Source: an uncultured Bacillota bacterium (GTDB lineage Bacteria; Bacillota_A; Clostridia; Peptostreptococcales; Anaerovoracaceae). Taken from it: a stretch of 13,905 nt of DNA. The DNA is taken from positions 1-13,905 of the forward strand of contig CAMOWO010000009.1 of the NCBI GenBank assembly GCA_946628525.1. Direction: 5' to 3'. The translations under genes and the position numbers were made by a program. This document shows positions 1 through 6,302 of the stretch, one piece after another. How positions within the stretch are numbered: position 1 is the stretch's first letter; every line of letters starts with the position of its first letter. The notes under the pieces were generated by a model, which made no database searches, was not told the DNA's origin, and worked only from the letters and a program-made list of their open reading frames with translations.

Positions 1-1
1 G

Positions 2-244
2 CCATTCAAAGACGCCGGCGAAACGAAAGGCCGGCAGCTTCTGGATACACTTGAGACCTTTGTGCTGGACGCGGGGATGAGCAGCAGCCGGACGGCGGAG
101 CTCATGGGGATCCACTCCAATACGGTCCAGTACAGACTAAAAAAGATCAATGAACTGCTCGGGGTCGAGATTACGGGCAACCGCATCATCCCGGGTCTCA
201 CCATGGCGCTGGCCCTTAAACGGCTGGAACGTGTGGTGAGCTAA
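2..244 (+). CDS. PucR/CdaR-type transcriptional regulator, C-terminal end (partial)
   Basis: The frame is open from the window edge to a TAA at 242-244 and gives the last 80 residues of a protein whose N-terminus lies outside. The segment reads as a C-terminal helix-turn-helix of the PucR (HTH_30) type: a helix with LLDTLETFVLDAG, then SSSRTAELMGIHSNTVQYRL as the recognition region, then KKINELLG. In this family the domain binds DNA at the C-terminus of a larger sensory protein that responds to purines, sugars or other metabolites. The sensory part is not visible, so the ligand is unknown. The gene ends 41 nt before glyA on the same strand with no terminator between, so read-through into glyA is possible. 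The family call is fairly sure; the specific role is not. Confidence 0.8.
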   Translation, partial: PFKDAGETKGRQLLDTLETFVLDAGMSSSRTAELMGIHSNTVQYRLKKINELLGVEITGNRIIPGLTMALALKRLERVVS

Positions 245-285
245 GAGTTCAAGATATAGTTTTTATTTAAAAGGAGAAGAGAGAG

Positions 286-1539
286 ATGTACTACAACTAT
301 CTGGAAAAGGCAGACCCTGAAGTAACGGCAGCTATTAAGAGAGAAGTTGCTCGTCAGGAGTCAAAAATCGAAATGATAGCTTCAGAGAATTTCGTAAACT
401 ACGAAATCATGGAGGCAGCAGGAAGCGCATTGACCAACAAGTACGCCGAAGGCTATCCGGGCAAGAGATACTACGGTGGTTGTGAACATGTGGATGAGAT
501 TGAGCAGCTGGCGATCGACAGAGTAAAGAAGCTCTTCGGCGCTGAGTACGCAAACGTACAGCCTCATTCAGGAGCAAACGCGAATACAGCTGTTTACCAG
601 GCAGTTCTCAACTATGGTGACACTGTACTCGGCATGGACCTTTCAAACGGCGGGCACCTTTCACATGGATCCCCGGCAAACATTTCAGGTAAGTCCTACA
701 ACTTCGTACAGTATGGACTCGACCCTGTAACTGAGAGAATCGACTATGATAACGTAAGAGACATGGCGAAGAAGCACCAGCCGAAGCTGATCGTAGCAGG
801 CGCTTCCGCATATCCTCGGATCATCGATTTCCCTAAGTTCAGAGAGATCGCAGACGAAGTCGGCGCACTTCTGATGGTAGACATGGCACACATCGCAGGT
901 CTTGTTGCTGCAGGACTTCATCCAAGCCCAGTACCATACGCTGATATCGTAACAAGCACAACACACAAAACTCTGCGTGGACCTAGAGGCGGTCTGATCC
1001 TGGCAAAGGAAGAACTGGGCAAGAAGCTGAATTCAGCTGTATTCCCGGGAACTCAGGGTGGCCCTCTGATGCACATCATCGCTGCAAAGGCTGTATGCTT
1101 CAAGGAAGCGATGGAGCCTGAATTCGTTGAGTATCAGAAGCAGGTCATCAAGAACGCTCAGGCACTGGCAGAAGGACTCATGTCACATGATTTCGAGCTG
1201 GTATCAGGCGGAACAGATAACCACCTCGTACTCGTTAAGCTGCTGAACAAGAACCTGACAGGTAAGGTTGCTGAGAAGATGCTGGACGATGCGAACATCA
1301 CAACGAACAAGAACACGATCCCTAACGATCCTCAGAGCCCGTTCGTAACAAGCGGTCTGAGAATGGGAACACCTGCAATGACTTCAAGAGGATTCCTCGA
1401 AGACGATGTCAAGAAGGTAACAGATGCCATCGCACTGGTTATCGACAATCCTGAAAACGAAGCGAAGATGGAAGAAGCAAGAGCTATCGTTAAGAGCCTT
1501 ACTGACAAATATCCACTTCACAAGAACTTCGCTTACTAA
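286..1539 (+). CDS. glyA: Serine hydroxymethyltransferase
   Basis: This 417-residue protein is full length for bacterial SHMT, a cytosolic PLP enzyme that interconverts serine plus tetrahydrofolate with glycine plus 5,10-methylene-tetrahydrofolate. It is a main source of one-carbon units. Visible hallmarks are IASENFVN near residues 31-38, the [15 protein letters not shown] substrate and dimer region at 51-65, VDMAHIAGL around 198-206 with the PLP-ring aspartate, and [14 protein letters not shown] at 223-236, where K228 is the Schiff-base lysine. The ATG is preceded by an AAGGAGAAGAG ribosome site a few bases upstream. No clear promoter is seen in the 41-nt gap after the PucR-type gene, so transcription may come from upstream. 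A strong terminator follows. Codon use (many AAG, GAA, CTG and GTA) suits high expression. Confidence 0.98.
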   Translation: MYYNYLEKADPEVTAAIKREVARQESKIEMIASENFVNYEIMEAAGSALTNKYAEGYPGKRYYGGCEHVDEIEQLAIDRVKKLFGAEYANVQPHSGANANTAVYQAVLNYGDTVLGMDLSNGGHLSHGSPANISGKSYNFVQYGLDPVTERIDYDNVRDMAKKHQPKLIVAGASAYPRIIDFPKFREIADEVGALLMVDMAHIAGLVAAGLHPSPVPYADIVTSTTHKTLRGPRGGLILAKEELGKKLNSAVFPGTQGGPLMHIIAAKAVCFKEAMEPEFVEYQKQVIKNAQALAEGLMSHDFELVSGGTDNHLVLVKLLNKNLTGKVAEKMLDDANITTNKNTIPNDPQSPFVTSGLRMGTPAMTSRGFLEDDVKKVTDAIALVIDNPENEAKMEEARAIVKSLTDKYPLHKNFAY

Positions 1540-1562
1540 AATAAGCCATTTACTAAAGACTG

Positions 1563-1590
1563 AGGGCTGCCCGCGGGCAGCCCTCTTTTT
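1563..1590 (+). terminator. Intrinsic terminator after glyA
   Basis: The GC-rich inverted repeat AGGGCTGCCCGCGGGCAGCCCT at 1563-1584 is followed directly by CTTTTT. It folds as a long near-perfect stem with a uridine tract, a textbook Rho-independent terminator. It lies 23 nt past the glyA stop. The gene on the other strand ends at 1606, so the same hairpin may also stop converging transcripts, although the minus side has no good T-run. Confidence 0.87.
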
Positions 1591-1605
1591 AACAATAGAA
1601 TAAGT

Positions 1606-2004
1606 TCACTTACTATGATCTTCGTAACCTCGTCGAAGATCTTTTTCTTCTGCGCGAAGCTTCCGTATTTGTTCAACGATCGTCTTTCTGCCGTTGATAG
1701 AAAGCTTCGAAAATTCATCGATGAATGCTTCTGTGTCAGATATCCCTGCTGCAGATTTAAGACCCAGGACCACATCGCGGCGCAGATCCGTATGCATCAG
1801 CGTCTCAGCCTCAACACCTGTTATCTGACGTACGTAATGAAGTTCTCTCAAAGTGATCTGTCTGTCTCCGCTCTCCAAAGAAGCGTAGCCGGAACGTGAC
1901 ATATGCATCAAACCCGCGAATTCTTCCTGACTTTTCGCCATCATTCGTCTCAAAAATTTGAGATTTCGTGAGATATAGTCGATAGTTACACCTTCTTCAT
2001 GCAT
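1606..2004 (-). CDS. XRE-family helix-turn-helix regulator
   Basis: The 132-residue protein has an N-terminal Cro/CI-type helix-turn-helix at about residues 11-68: NLKFLRRMMAKSQEEFAGLM, then MSRSGYASLESGDRQITLREL and an EAETLM end. It should bind DNA, probably as a dimer. The rest (about 70-132) is a charged, mostly helical tail with no recognised sensor; it includes SINGRKTIVEQIRKLRAEEKD, which could be a dimerisation helix. The start is supported by GAGGTGAT, a near-perfect match to the 16S 3' end, five bases before the ATG. It is divergent from a second XRE gene across 188 nt and convergent on the glyA terminator. Target genes are unknown; autoregulation and regulation of its neighbour are likely but inferred. 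Confidence 0.82.
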   Translation of the reverse strand: MHEEGVTIDYISRNLKFLRRMMAKSQEEFAGLMHMSRSGYASLESGDRQITLRELHYVRQITGVEAETLMHTDLRRDVVLGLKSAAGISDTEAFIDEFSKLSINGRKTIVEQIRKLRAEEKDLRRGYEDHSK

Positions 2005-2192
2005 ACACGATCACCTCTTTTCTTATTCTATTTTCTGTCTATATTATACTCCTGTTGGAGAACAAAAGGGTGCTGTAAGAAGAAAAATCTTCTGATAGAG
2101 GTAATTGAATCTTCTAATAGCATGAGGCGAAGGGCTTCCCGATGTAGTAGACTTAAGGCAGCAAGAACACTATTTCAGGAAAGGAGCAGGGG
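2005..2192. promoter_or_regulatory. Divergent intergenic region between two XRE regulators
   Basis: On the minus strand a TATAAT hexamer (plus coordinates 2043-2048) lies about 40 nt upstream of the 1606-2004 gene, but no good -35 is seen. AATCTTCTGATAG at 2086-2098 and AATCTTCTAATAG at 2108-2120 form a direct repeat matching at 12 of 13 positions, 22 bp apart, about two helical turns. The first copy is also half of an AGAAGA-AAAA-TCTTCT inverted repeat (2078-2093). Such spacing fits operators for one or both flanking regulators. No convincing plus-strand promoter hexamers were found. Confidence 0.4.
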
Positions 2193-2552
2193 ATGGTTGA
2201 TAAACTTGACAGAACTGTCGTCGGTAAACGGATCCGGGCGGGTCGCAACAGTCTCAACATGAGTCGAGACCAACTGGCTGATCAGGTGCCCATGTCTGTT
2301 TCCTTTCTGCAGGACGTGGAGGGTGGCACGAAATGCCTTTCTCTCGACAAGTTCTTCCGCGTGATGCAGATCCTCGATGTGAGCGCAGATTATCTTCTCG
2401 ACTCCCAGGGAAAACATGTGACGGAAGAGGAAGAAAAAATGATCATATTTGAGCGAATGAAAGCAGATATGAGCAGATGCAGGCTAGACGACTTCCGAAG
2501 TATGGCTGAAATCGTAAGACTGATGAGTAACGCGATAACAAGAAGTGAGTAG
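2193..2552 (+). CDS. XRE-family helix-turn-helix regulator
   Basis: This 119-residue protein carries a Cro/CI-like helix-turn-helix at about residues 9-68. GKRIRAGRNSLNMSRDQLAD supplies the first helices, VPMSVSFLQDVEGGTKCLSL the recognition helix and turn, and FFRVMQILDVSADYLL the domain end typical of SinR-like proteins. The tail from about residue 75 is acidic then mixed (TEEEEKMIIFERM, LDDFRSMAEIVRLM), probably two helices for dimerisation. The start is chosen for AAGGAG at 2181-2186, six bases before the ATG. It stands alone between a divergent XRE gene and a convergent ProX-like gene, with a 13-bp stem hairpin 5 nt after its stop. Its regulon cannot be read from the sequence. Confidence 0.82.
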   Translation: MVDKLDRTVVGKRIRAGRNSLNMSRDQLADQVPMSVSFLQDVEGGTKCLSLDKFFRVMQILDVSADYLLDSQGKHVTEEEEKMIIFERMKADMSRCRLDDFRSMAEIVRLMSNAITRSE

Positions 2553-2557
2553 CACAG

Positions 2558-2589
2558 CGAAACGGCGCCAAACAAATGGCGCCGTTTCG
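2558..2589. terminator. Long hairpin between convergent genes, possible bidirectional terminator
   Basis: CGAAACGGCGCCA (2558-2570) and TGGCGCCGTTTCG (2577-2589) form a perfect 13-bp stem with the 6-nt loop AACAAA. It sits between the stop codons of the XRE gene at 2552 and the ProX-like gene at 2592, so it can act on both transcripts. Neither side has a strong T-run, which makes termination efficiency uncertain. Confidence 0.55.
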
Positions 2590-2591
2590 AT

Positions 2592-3074
2592 CTATATATC
2601 GAGATATGTAACGTCGTTTCCGTGCTCTTCGATGATCTGCAAAAGATCGTCGCAGTCCATATACACGGAGGCCGTATTGTCGCACGGGTGGATGGAGATC
2701 CGCCGGCCTCTGAAGTAGCTGTCGATGTACACCCGTACCTTCCGCTCCTCGTCATCCAGGATCCCCAAAGGTGTCACGGACCCCTTCGTCAGCTTCAGAT
2801 ATTTCATGAGGTCGTTCTCCGATGCGAATTTCAGATGCTTCAGATCCAATAAGCCTTCCAGCGTCTTCAGCTCCGCCCGCTTGTGATCCGGCATGGTGAT
2901 GAGCACGTAGTTTCTCTTCTTGCCGTCCCTTAAGAACAAGTTCTTGGCCCATGTATCGGGCTCCGGAAGGTCCTGCTCCATCACCTCTTCCACGGTGAAT
3001 ACGGCAGGATGCTCCACGATATCGTGGGTGACTCCCTCGTTTTTCAGAAATTCATAGACTTCCTGCTTCGTCAT
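2592..3074 (-). CDS. Prolyl-tRNA editing protein, ProX/PrdX-like (YbaK/EbsC fold)
   Basis: The 160-residue protein matches free-standing trans-editing deacylases that hydrolyse mischarged aminoacyl-tRNA(Pro), typically Ala-tRNA(Pro), in the cytosol. The order of motifs fits: HPAVFTVEEV at 22-31, AKNLFLRD at 43-50 with the conserved lysine K44, KGSVTPLGIL at 97-106, and HPCDNTASV at 129-137. The length is normal for ProX rather than for a ProRS insertion domain. The ATG lies 9 nt after the stop of the upstream FMN reductase gene, so the two form a tight operon; the ribosome site (AGGAC) is weak and translation may be coupled. Distinguishing ProX from other YbaK members (Cys-tRNA(Pro) editing) rests on the GSVTPLG and DNTASV motifs. 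Confidence 0.9.
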   Translation of the reverse strand: MTKQEVYEFLKNEGVTHDIVEHPAVFTVEEVMEQDLPEPDTWAKNLFLRDGKKRNYVLITMPDHKRAELKTLEGLLDLKHLKFASENDLMKYLKLTKGSVTPLGILDDEERKVRVYIDSYFRGRRISIHPCDNTASVYMDCDDLLQIIEEHGNDVTYLDI

Positions 3075-3083
3075 AATACTGTC

Positions 3084-3719
3084 CTATCTGATGAAATTTG
3101 TAGCGATACGTTCCGTTTCCTGCTCCGGAAGTTCGACTCCGGCGGCTTCACCTGCTTGCCTTAGCTTCAGCATCCAGGCCATGTTGCGTGCCAGCGCCCG
3201 CATGGTCTGAAGGCCCTCGCCATCCTGCAGCACTTCCGACGGTTCGTTGCCGTGGACCATGGCCCAGTAGCGGGACGGTACCACCGGCATCTGCTGGTGA
3301 AGGAAATACTTGTTGATCTCGTCGAGAGCCGAAGTGGTGCCGGCTCTTCTTGCGGAAACGACAGCGGCAGCCGGCTTGAAACGGAACGGATGGAGATTTT
3401 TCTCCGCGGCGGAGTAAAACACCCTGTCCATGAAGCTCAGCAGACTCCCGTTGGCTCCCGAGAAATACACCGGCGAACCGAAGATGAACCCGTCATAACT
3501 CCCGGCGATATCCACGAAATCGTTCACTTGATCCGGCAGGACGCACTTGTGAAGCTCTTTGCACTTGCGGCAGGCAATGCAGCCGCTGATGGGCTTATTG
3601 CCGATCCAGTAAAAATCCGTCTCGATCCCTTCCGCCCGCAGCGTGTCCGCCACCTCGGAGAGAGCCGTGTACGTGCAGCCTTTGCTGTTGGGGCTTCCGT
3701 TTATAAGCAAAACTTTCAT
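3084..3719 (-). CDS. NADPH-dependent FMN reductase / flavodoxin-like iron-sulfur flavoprotein family
   Basis: This 211-residue protein starts with MKVLLINGSPNSKG, the flavodoxin-like phosphate-binding loop for FMN (about 5-20). It continues with the CIACRKC cluster at 47-53 plus C59, and has GSPVYFSG at 81-88, a second FMN-contact loop. These are signs of the flavodoxin-like oxidoreductase family that includes iron-sulfur flavoproteins; whether a cluster is bound is uncertain, because the four cysteines are only partly like the Isf pattern. It probably works in the cytosol as an FMN-dependent reductase of an unknown acceptor. The ribosome site GGAAGGTGAG precedes the ATG closely. It is first in an operon with the ProX-like gene and divergent from padR, so the PadR operators upstream might control it as well. 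Confidence 0.88.
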   Translation of the reverse strand: MKVLLINGSPNSKGCTYTALSEVADTLRAEGIETDFYWIGNKPISGCIACRKCKELHKCVLPDQVNDFVDIAGSYDGFIFGSPVYFSGANGSLLSFMDRVFYSAAEKNLHPFRFKPAAAVVSARRAGTTSALDEINKYFLHQQMPVVPSRYWAMVHGNEPSEVLQDGEGLQTMRALARNMAWMLKLRQAGEAAGVELPEQETERIATNFIR

Positions 3720-3749
3720 ATCTCACCTTCCCTTTCTCTATACACCCAT

Positions 3750-3778
3750 ATTTTATAGCCTGCAGAGAGGCAAATCAA
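3750..3778 (-). promoter_or_regulatory. Candidate sigma-A promoter for the FMN reductase-ProX operon
   Basis: On the minus strand TTGATT (plus 3773-3778) and TAAAAT (plus 3750-3755) are separated by 17 nt. Both hexamers are close to consensus. They lie about 30 nt upstream of the flavodoxin-like start codon and 10-20 nt from the padR promoter on the other strand, so the two promoters are nearly back to back. Confidence 0.5.
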
Positions 3779-3787
3779 TAAAAATAC

Positions 3788-3816
3788 TTGACAATAACGA
3801 TATTCGATATTATATT
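3788..3816 (+). promoter_or_regulatory. Sigma-A promoter of padR-DUF2812 operon
   Basis: TTGACA at 3788-3793 is a perfect -35. After a 17-nt spacer comes TATATT at 3811-3816, a 5 of 6 match to the -10. Transcription would begin near 3823, about 30 nt before the padR ATG. A second TTGACAATA lies at 3815-3823, so a segment of about 27 bp appears to be tandemly repeated, but the second copy has no good -10 at the right distance. Confidence 0.75.
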
Positions 3817-3842
3817 GACAATAGAAATATCGATAATCGATA
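3795..3842. promoter_or_regulatory. Two palindromic operator-like sites, probably for PadR
   Basis: TATCGATAATCGATA at 3828-3842 is a perfect 7-1-7 palindrome. TAACGATATTCGATA at 3795-3809 matches it at 13 of 15 positions. Their centres are 33 bp apart, about three helical turns, so two dimers would sit on the same DNA face. The upstream site lies between -35 and -10 of the padR promoter, and the downstream one runs from just past the start of transcription to the ribosome site. Binding would block the promoter, as expected for PadR autorepression. Assignment to PadR is inferred from position. Confidence 0.6.
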
Positions 3843-3854
3843 AAAGGAGACCAT

Positions 3855-4154
3855 ATGGCAAGAGATAAATTCAAGACCCTCACGGAGCAGATGTACTACA
3901 TCCTCCTCTGCCTCCGCAAAGAGTGCTGCGGTACCGACATCATGAAGGACGTCAGCGAGATGACCGCGGGGCGCGTGAAGATCGGGCCGGGGACACTTTA
4001 CAATCTCCTGGAGCAGTTCGCAGGGGCCGGGATGATCGTGGAGACGGGCTCTGAGGGCCGCAAGAGGAGTTACGTGATAACAGAGGAAGGGCAGCGCGCG
4101 CTCCGGGCAGAGTACGAGCGGCTGCTGCTGCAGGTAAAAGACTTCGAAGCATAA
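3855..4154 (+). CDS. PadR-family transcriptional regulator
   Basis: This 99-residue protein is a short (PadR-s1 type) winged helix-turn-helix repressor. Typical features are LTEQMYYILLCL at 9-20, the recognition region GRVKIGPGTLYNLLEQFAGAGM at about 39-60 with the GTLY motif, and the wing GRKRSYVITEEGQRAL at 68-83. AAGGAG at 3844-3849 sits five bases before the ATG. It is followed 20 nt later by a DUF2812 membrane protein, a pairing often seen in Firmicutes, in which the PadR protein usually represses its own operon. Twin palindromes overlap its promoter. The C-terminal dimer helix is short (RAEYERLLLQVKDFEA), as normal for this subgroup. The inducer is unknown. Confidence 0.93.
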   Translation: MARDKFKTLTEQMYYILLCLRKECCGTDIMKDVSEMTAGRVKIGPGTLYNLLEQFAGAGMIVETGSEGRKRSYVITEEGQRALRAEYERLLLQVKDFEA

Positions 4155-4174
4155 ACGATTGAGATGGAGGCGGG

Positions 4175-5536
4175 ATGAAAGATATCAAGAGGAAATACGT
4201 GAACTACATGCCCTTTGACTACGAAGGGATCGAAGACCTGCTGGAACGGGAGGCGAGAGCAGGATGGCACCTGGAGCAGGCAGGCGCCGTGTTTTGGACC
4301 TTCAGAAAAGGGGAGCCGGTGGAGTCCACTTACTCGGTGGTGTACCGGCCAAAAGTATCGGCCTACGACCCTGAGGACGCGGATTCTGTGGCCGAGTTCG
4401 ACAACTTTTGCGAGGAGGCGGGATGGAAGCGCGTCTCCGGCAGAGGAAAAGTCAGGATCTACCGTTCGGACGAGCCGGATCCTGTGCCCATCGATACGGA
4501 CGAAGAACTGAAACTGAAGAGCATGAGAAAGAGCATCCTCGGCGCCTATATCGTGCCGATGCTCCTGATCGTTGTGCTTCTCAACGCAGGCGGCAGCGGG
4601 CTGCTCAGCATCCTGAAACGTCCGGCATCGGTGCTCTCGAACTATAACGGGATGCTGTCCATGGCAGTGACCGGGACTCTGACCCTGATGGTGCTACTGA
4701 GTTTCATCGTCTTCGGCCTGTGGCTCAAAAAGTCCACGGCGTCTGTCAGAGACGGGGGCAGCTGCGCATCGACGTCAGTCTTCCGAACGGGATACAAAAT
4801 ATTCGAGGTCCTGATCCTCCTGTTCGCCGCTCTTTGGTGCCTCGCCTTCGCCTACGAAGAAGGCGCCATATTCGGGATCATCGGTGCAGCCCTCATCCTG
4901 CTGCTGATCTTCTTCGTTATGGGCGTCGGCCAGATGACGGACAGATTCCGGGCGGCAGGCCTGTCGAAGGCGGCAAACATGGTGATCACCATCGCCGTGG
5001 TGGTGGTCGTTGTGGGAGCGCTGACACAGCTTGTGACCTGGAGTTTCTATACACTTGAGGACGGGAAGTGGGGCCGCGACGGATCGCAGATGATCATGAA
5101 GGTCTCCGATTTCCGGGAGGATGCCGGAAGACAGTACAAATATTCCCACAGGGAGACCGCCACCTTCCTCATGAGCCTGAAGGAGGCGGAGCAGGAAGAA
5201 ACCGGTGTGAGCGATCCCGATGCGTGGCTCTACGATCTGTCCTATGAGATCCTCAAAGTGCCTTCCGGGAATCTCTACGACCGCTGCCTGGATCAGTGGA
5301 TCAAAGAAGGCATCGGCTTCGAGTGGCTGGATGGGAATGAGAAGGACACCGGCTATCGCGAGAAAGACGCCGCAAATCTTCACGCAGACCGGGCGTACTC
5401 CTACTACTGGAACGACGAGGAAGACGGCACGTGGATCCTTTGCTATCCCGGCGCCATCGTGAGGGTGGAGACCACTTTCGAACCGGTGGCCGGCGACCTT
5501 GAAAAAATCGATGAAAAAGTGGCTGCGGCGCTGTGA
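4175..5536 (+). CDS. DUF2812 domain-containing membrane protein
   Basis: The 453-residue protein starts with a soluble DUF2812 region (about 5-100). That region contains YMPFDYEGIEDLLEREARAGWHLE and FCEEAGWKRVSG, a pattern recurrent in PadR-linked proteins of unknown function. It then has about five membrane segments at roughly 121-139, 161-184, 209-227, 231-252 and 268-288, and a polar tail of about 165 residues. With the N-terminal domain inside, an odd number of segments would put the tail outside the cell. The tail has several Trp/Tyr/Asp-rich stretches (GTWILCYPG) but no motif I recognise. It is co-transcribed with padR 20 nt upstream. The biochemical role of DUF2812 proteins is unknown to me. 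The gene ends 2 nt from the converging Crp/Fnr gene. Confidence 0.85.
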   Translation: MKDIKRKYVNYMPFDYEGIEDLLEREARAGWHLEQAGAVFWTFRKGEPVESTYSVVYRPKVSAYDPEDADSVAEFDNFCEEAGWKRVSGRGKVRIYRSDEPDPVPIDTDEELKLKSMRKSILGAYIVPMLLIVVLLNAGGSGLLSILKRPASVLSNYNGMLSMAVTGTLTLMVLLSFIVFGLWLKKSTASVRDGGSCASTSVFRTGYKIFEVLILLFAALWCLAFAYEEGAIFGIIGAALILLLIFFVMGVGQMTDRFRAAGLSKAANMVITIAVVVVVVGALTQLVTWSFYTLEDGKWGRDGSQMIMKVSDFREDAGRQYKYSHRETATFLMSLKEAEQEETGVSDPDAWLYDLSYEILKVPSGNLYDRCLDQWIKEGIGFEWLDGNEKDTGYREKDAANLHADRAYSYYWNDEEDGTWILCYPGAIVRVETTFEPVAGDLEKIDEKVAAAL

Positions 5537-5538
5537 GT

Positions 5539-6180
5539 TCACCCCTTCAGGCGGAACCTGCTTTTGTGAAACTCGATCAGCCCCGCCCGGCGCATCTTGC
5601 CCAGTTCTTTGGACAGCGCCGTGCGTTCCACGTTGAGATAATCCGCCATCTGTTGGCGGTCAAAAGGGATCTCGAATTCGGAGGATCCCTTTTTTCGTGA
5701 GGCGGCATCCAGATACGAGAGGACCCTGCCCCGGATGGTCCGCGGCGACGTATGAAAACTCCGCTCCGAAAGATTGCGGTTTTTCTGTGCCGATATGCGC
5801 AAAAGGTTCAGCGCGATCTTCTGCTGCCACCCCGTTTGCCATGAGCCCCTTCGCAGCTGCGTCAGATCCAGCATCAAGATCCGGCACCCTTCGTTGGCCC
5901 GGACGTCCACCAGCATGGGCTCCTCCTCCAAAAGAGCATAGGCTTCCGCAAAAACACCGCCGCTGCCCACGTGCCCGAGGATGGTGCGGTTCCCCCAAAG
6001 GTCGTTGTTTTCGATGGTGACGCTTCCTGCGAGAACGACGCCCATGATCGCCGTGGGATTTCCCGCATGCAAAATGATCTCGTCTTTTTCGAATCGCTTC
6101 TCCCGTGCCTTCAGACCTGCTGCGGCCTCCCGCCGTTCGTCCTCCGTCATTTCTTTGAATATCCTGATGTTCTCGTACAT
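5539..6180 (-). CDS. Crp/Fnr-family transcriptional regulator
   Basis: This 213-residue protein has an N-terminal cyclic-nucleotide-binding-like beta-roll (about 8-110: FEKDEIILHAGNPTAIMGVVLAG split over 30-52, then GVFAEAYALLEEEPM at 75-89). A long dimer helix follows (about 113-140), then a winged helix-turn-helix with FDRQQMADYLNVERTALSKEL at 173-193 and GLIEFHKSRFRL at 200-211. The only cysteine is C99, so it lacks the cluster ligands of oxygen-sensing FNR and probably senses something else; heme or nitrosative signals are known for relatives but cannot be told here. GAGAGGTG precedes the ATG. It is divergent from a ferredoxin-like gene with an Fnr-type inverted repeat between them, so that gene is its likely target. 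Confidence 0.92.
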   Translation of the reverse strand: MYENIRIFKEMTEDERREAAAGLKAREKRFEKDEIILHAGNPTAIMGVVLAGSVTIENNDLWGNRTILGHVGSGGVFAEAYALLEEEPMLVDVRANEGCRILMLDLTQLRRGSWQTGWQQKIALNLLRISAQKNRNLSERSFHTSPRTIRGRVLSYLDAASRKKGSSEFEIPFDRQQMADYLNVERTALSKELGKMRRAGLIEFHKSRFRLKG

Positions 6181-6217
6181 ACAGCACCTCTCGCATACCT
6201 GATTCTGTTTATGATGA

Positions 6218-6272
6218 AAATCGCGATTTCGTGGTTATTACCACGTACATCCTTCCGGCAATATACTATACT
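6218..6272 (+). promoter_or_regulatory. Fnr-type operator and class II-like promoter of the ferredoxin gene
   Basis: CGTGGT-TATT-ACCACG at 6230-6245 is a perfect 6-4-6 inverted repeat with the half-site spacing of Fnr-like sites. TATACT at 6267-6272 serves as a -10 (an overlapping TATACT is at 6262-6267), and no -35 lies at the proper distance. Taking the start seven bases past 6272, at 6279, the operator centre falls at -41.5, the class II activator position. Just upstream, AAATCGCGATTT at 6218-6229 is a second perfect palindrome. Binding by the divergent Crp/Fnr protein is inferred. Confidence 0.55.
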
Positions 6273-6302
6273 GCCCTTAGAAATTCAAGAGGAGGTACTG
6301 AA

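Noticed and set aside
4775..5542. Long open frame on the minus strand opposite the DUF2812 gene
   Set aside because: It has no ribosome site, a His/Asp-rich composition typical of an antisense shadow, and the plus-strand frame shows coherent membrane segments and operon context.
6231..6302. Upstream GTG start for the ferredoxin gene
   Set aside because: It lies in the operator, before the predicted transcription start, and has no ribosome site; ATG 6303 has AGGAGG at ideal spacing.
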